Assembly (NCBI GenBank): GCA_023420715.1
Contig: JAEZVR010000144.1
Location: forward strand, 1-7,450
DNA from: Bacillota bacterium
Lineage (GTDB): Bacteria > Bacillota > Clostridia > Saccharofermentanales > Fastidiosipilaceae
Reading direction: 5' to 3'
Length of the DNA: 7,450 bases
Shown: positions 7,243-7,450 of the stretch, one piece after another
Position numbering within the stretch: position 1 is the stretch's first letter
Layout: each line of letters begins with the position of its first letter
Made by a program: the position numbers and the translations under genes
Notes under the pieces: model-generated
Told to the model about the DNA's origin: nothing
Database searches by the model: none
What the model saw: the letters and a program-made list of their open reading frames with translations, nothing else

Positions 7243-7450
7243 TGCGTACTTTAATTGTTGCGACACAAAATCCAGGCAAGCTTCATGAAATCAAACGCGC
7301 ATTAGCGCATCAGCCGATTGATGTACGTGGCTTAGCAGATCTAGGTTTGGACATCGATGTGGCAGAGACAGGGCAAACTTTTGCAGACAATGCTCGTATC
7401 AAAGCCTTAGCCATTCATGAACATGTGTCAGATGCATTTGTCTTGGCAGA
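7242..7450 (+). CDS. rdgB: dITP/XTP pyrophosphatase, RdgB/HAM1 family, N-terminal part (3' truncated by window)
   Basis: RdgB/HAM1 enzymes hydrolyse non-canonical purine triphosphates (dITP, ITP, XTP) to the monophosphate and pyrophosphate, keeping them out of DNA and RNA. Only 69 residues are visible. They begin with MRTLIVATQNPGK, containing the family's nucleotide-binding ATxNxGK motif (7-13), then HEIKRAL. AETGQTFADNARIKA (41-55) matches the E-T-G-x-T-F-x-E-N-A-x-x-K-A signature, with Asp49 in place of the usual Glu, a conservative change. The sequence stops at VLA, just before the expected DDSGL motif. The start may be ATG 7239 (ATGA overlap with the rsmF stop) or ATG 7242 (1-base overlap); the latter is better spaced from the AAAGGAGG site. 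It is the fourth gene of the argS unit and continues past the window. Confidence 0.95.
   Translation, partial: MRTLIVATQNPGKLHEIKRALAHQPIDVRGLADLGLDIDVAETGQTFADNARIKALAIHEHVSDAFVLA

Overview
The window looks like chromosomal DNA from a Bacillota-type (Firmicutes) bacterium. The evidence is a GlgD-type second ADP-glucose pyrophosphorylase subunit next to GlgA, strong AAAGGAGG-like ribosome binding sites, a class I ArgRS with the STRKGN form of the KMSKS loop, moderately AT-rich DNA, and genes packed on one strand. I cannot name the genus. All six genes read on the + strand, and no RNA gene, mobile element or CRISPR array is visible.

Layout. Positions 1-1945 are the end of a glycogen synthesis operon: the C-terminal part of glgD (start lies outside the window), then glgA joined by an ATGA overlap. 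A strong rho-independent terminator (1966-2023) closes it. A short gap with a weak candidate promoter and a good ribosome binding site leads into a second transcription unit: argS (2082-3872), a 561-codon gene of the M3 oligoendopeptidase (PepF-like) fold (3879-5564), an RsmF-type rRNA m5C methyltransferase (5548-7242), and the start of rdgB/HAM1 nucleotide pyrophosphatase (7242 to the window end). Gaps in this unit are 6 bases or less, or overlaps, so it is very probably one operon.

The glg genes make ADP-glucose and polymerise it into glycogen. The second unit groups tRNA charging, rRNA modification and nucleotide-pool cleaning, a housekeeping set in which the third-party gene is the peptidase homologue.

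The notable item is that homologue. It is collinear and full length with M3B oligoendopeptidases, but where the zinc motif HEAGH should stand it reads NIAGR. The third zinc ligand and the C-terminal Tyr/His catalytic segment also appear to be replaced. The reading frame is intact and the flanking motifs are kept, so it looks like a maintained, catalytically dead pseudoenzyme rather than a decaying gene. Its function is unknown, and the alignment behind this call was made by eye.
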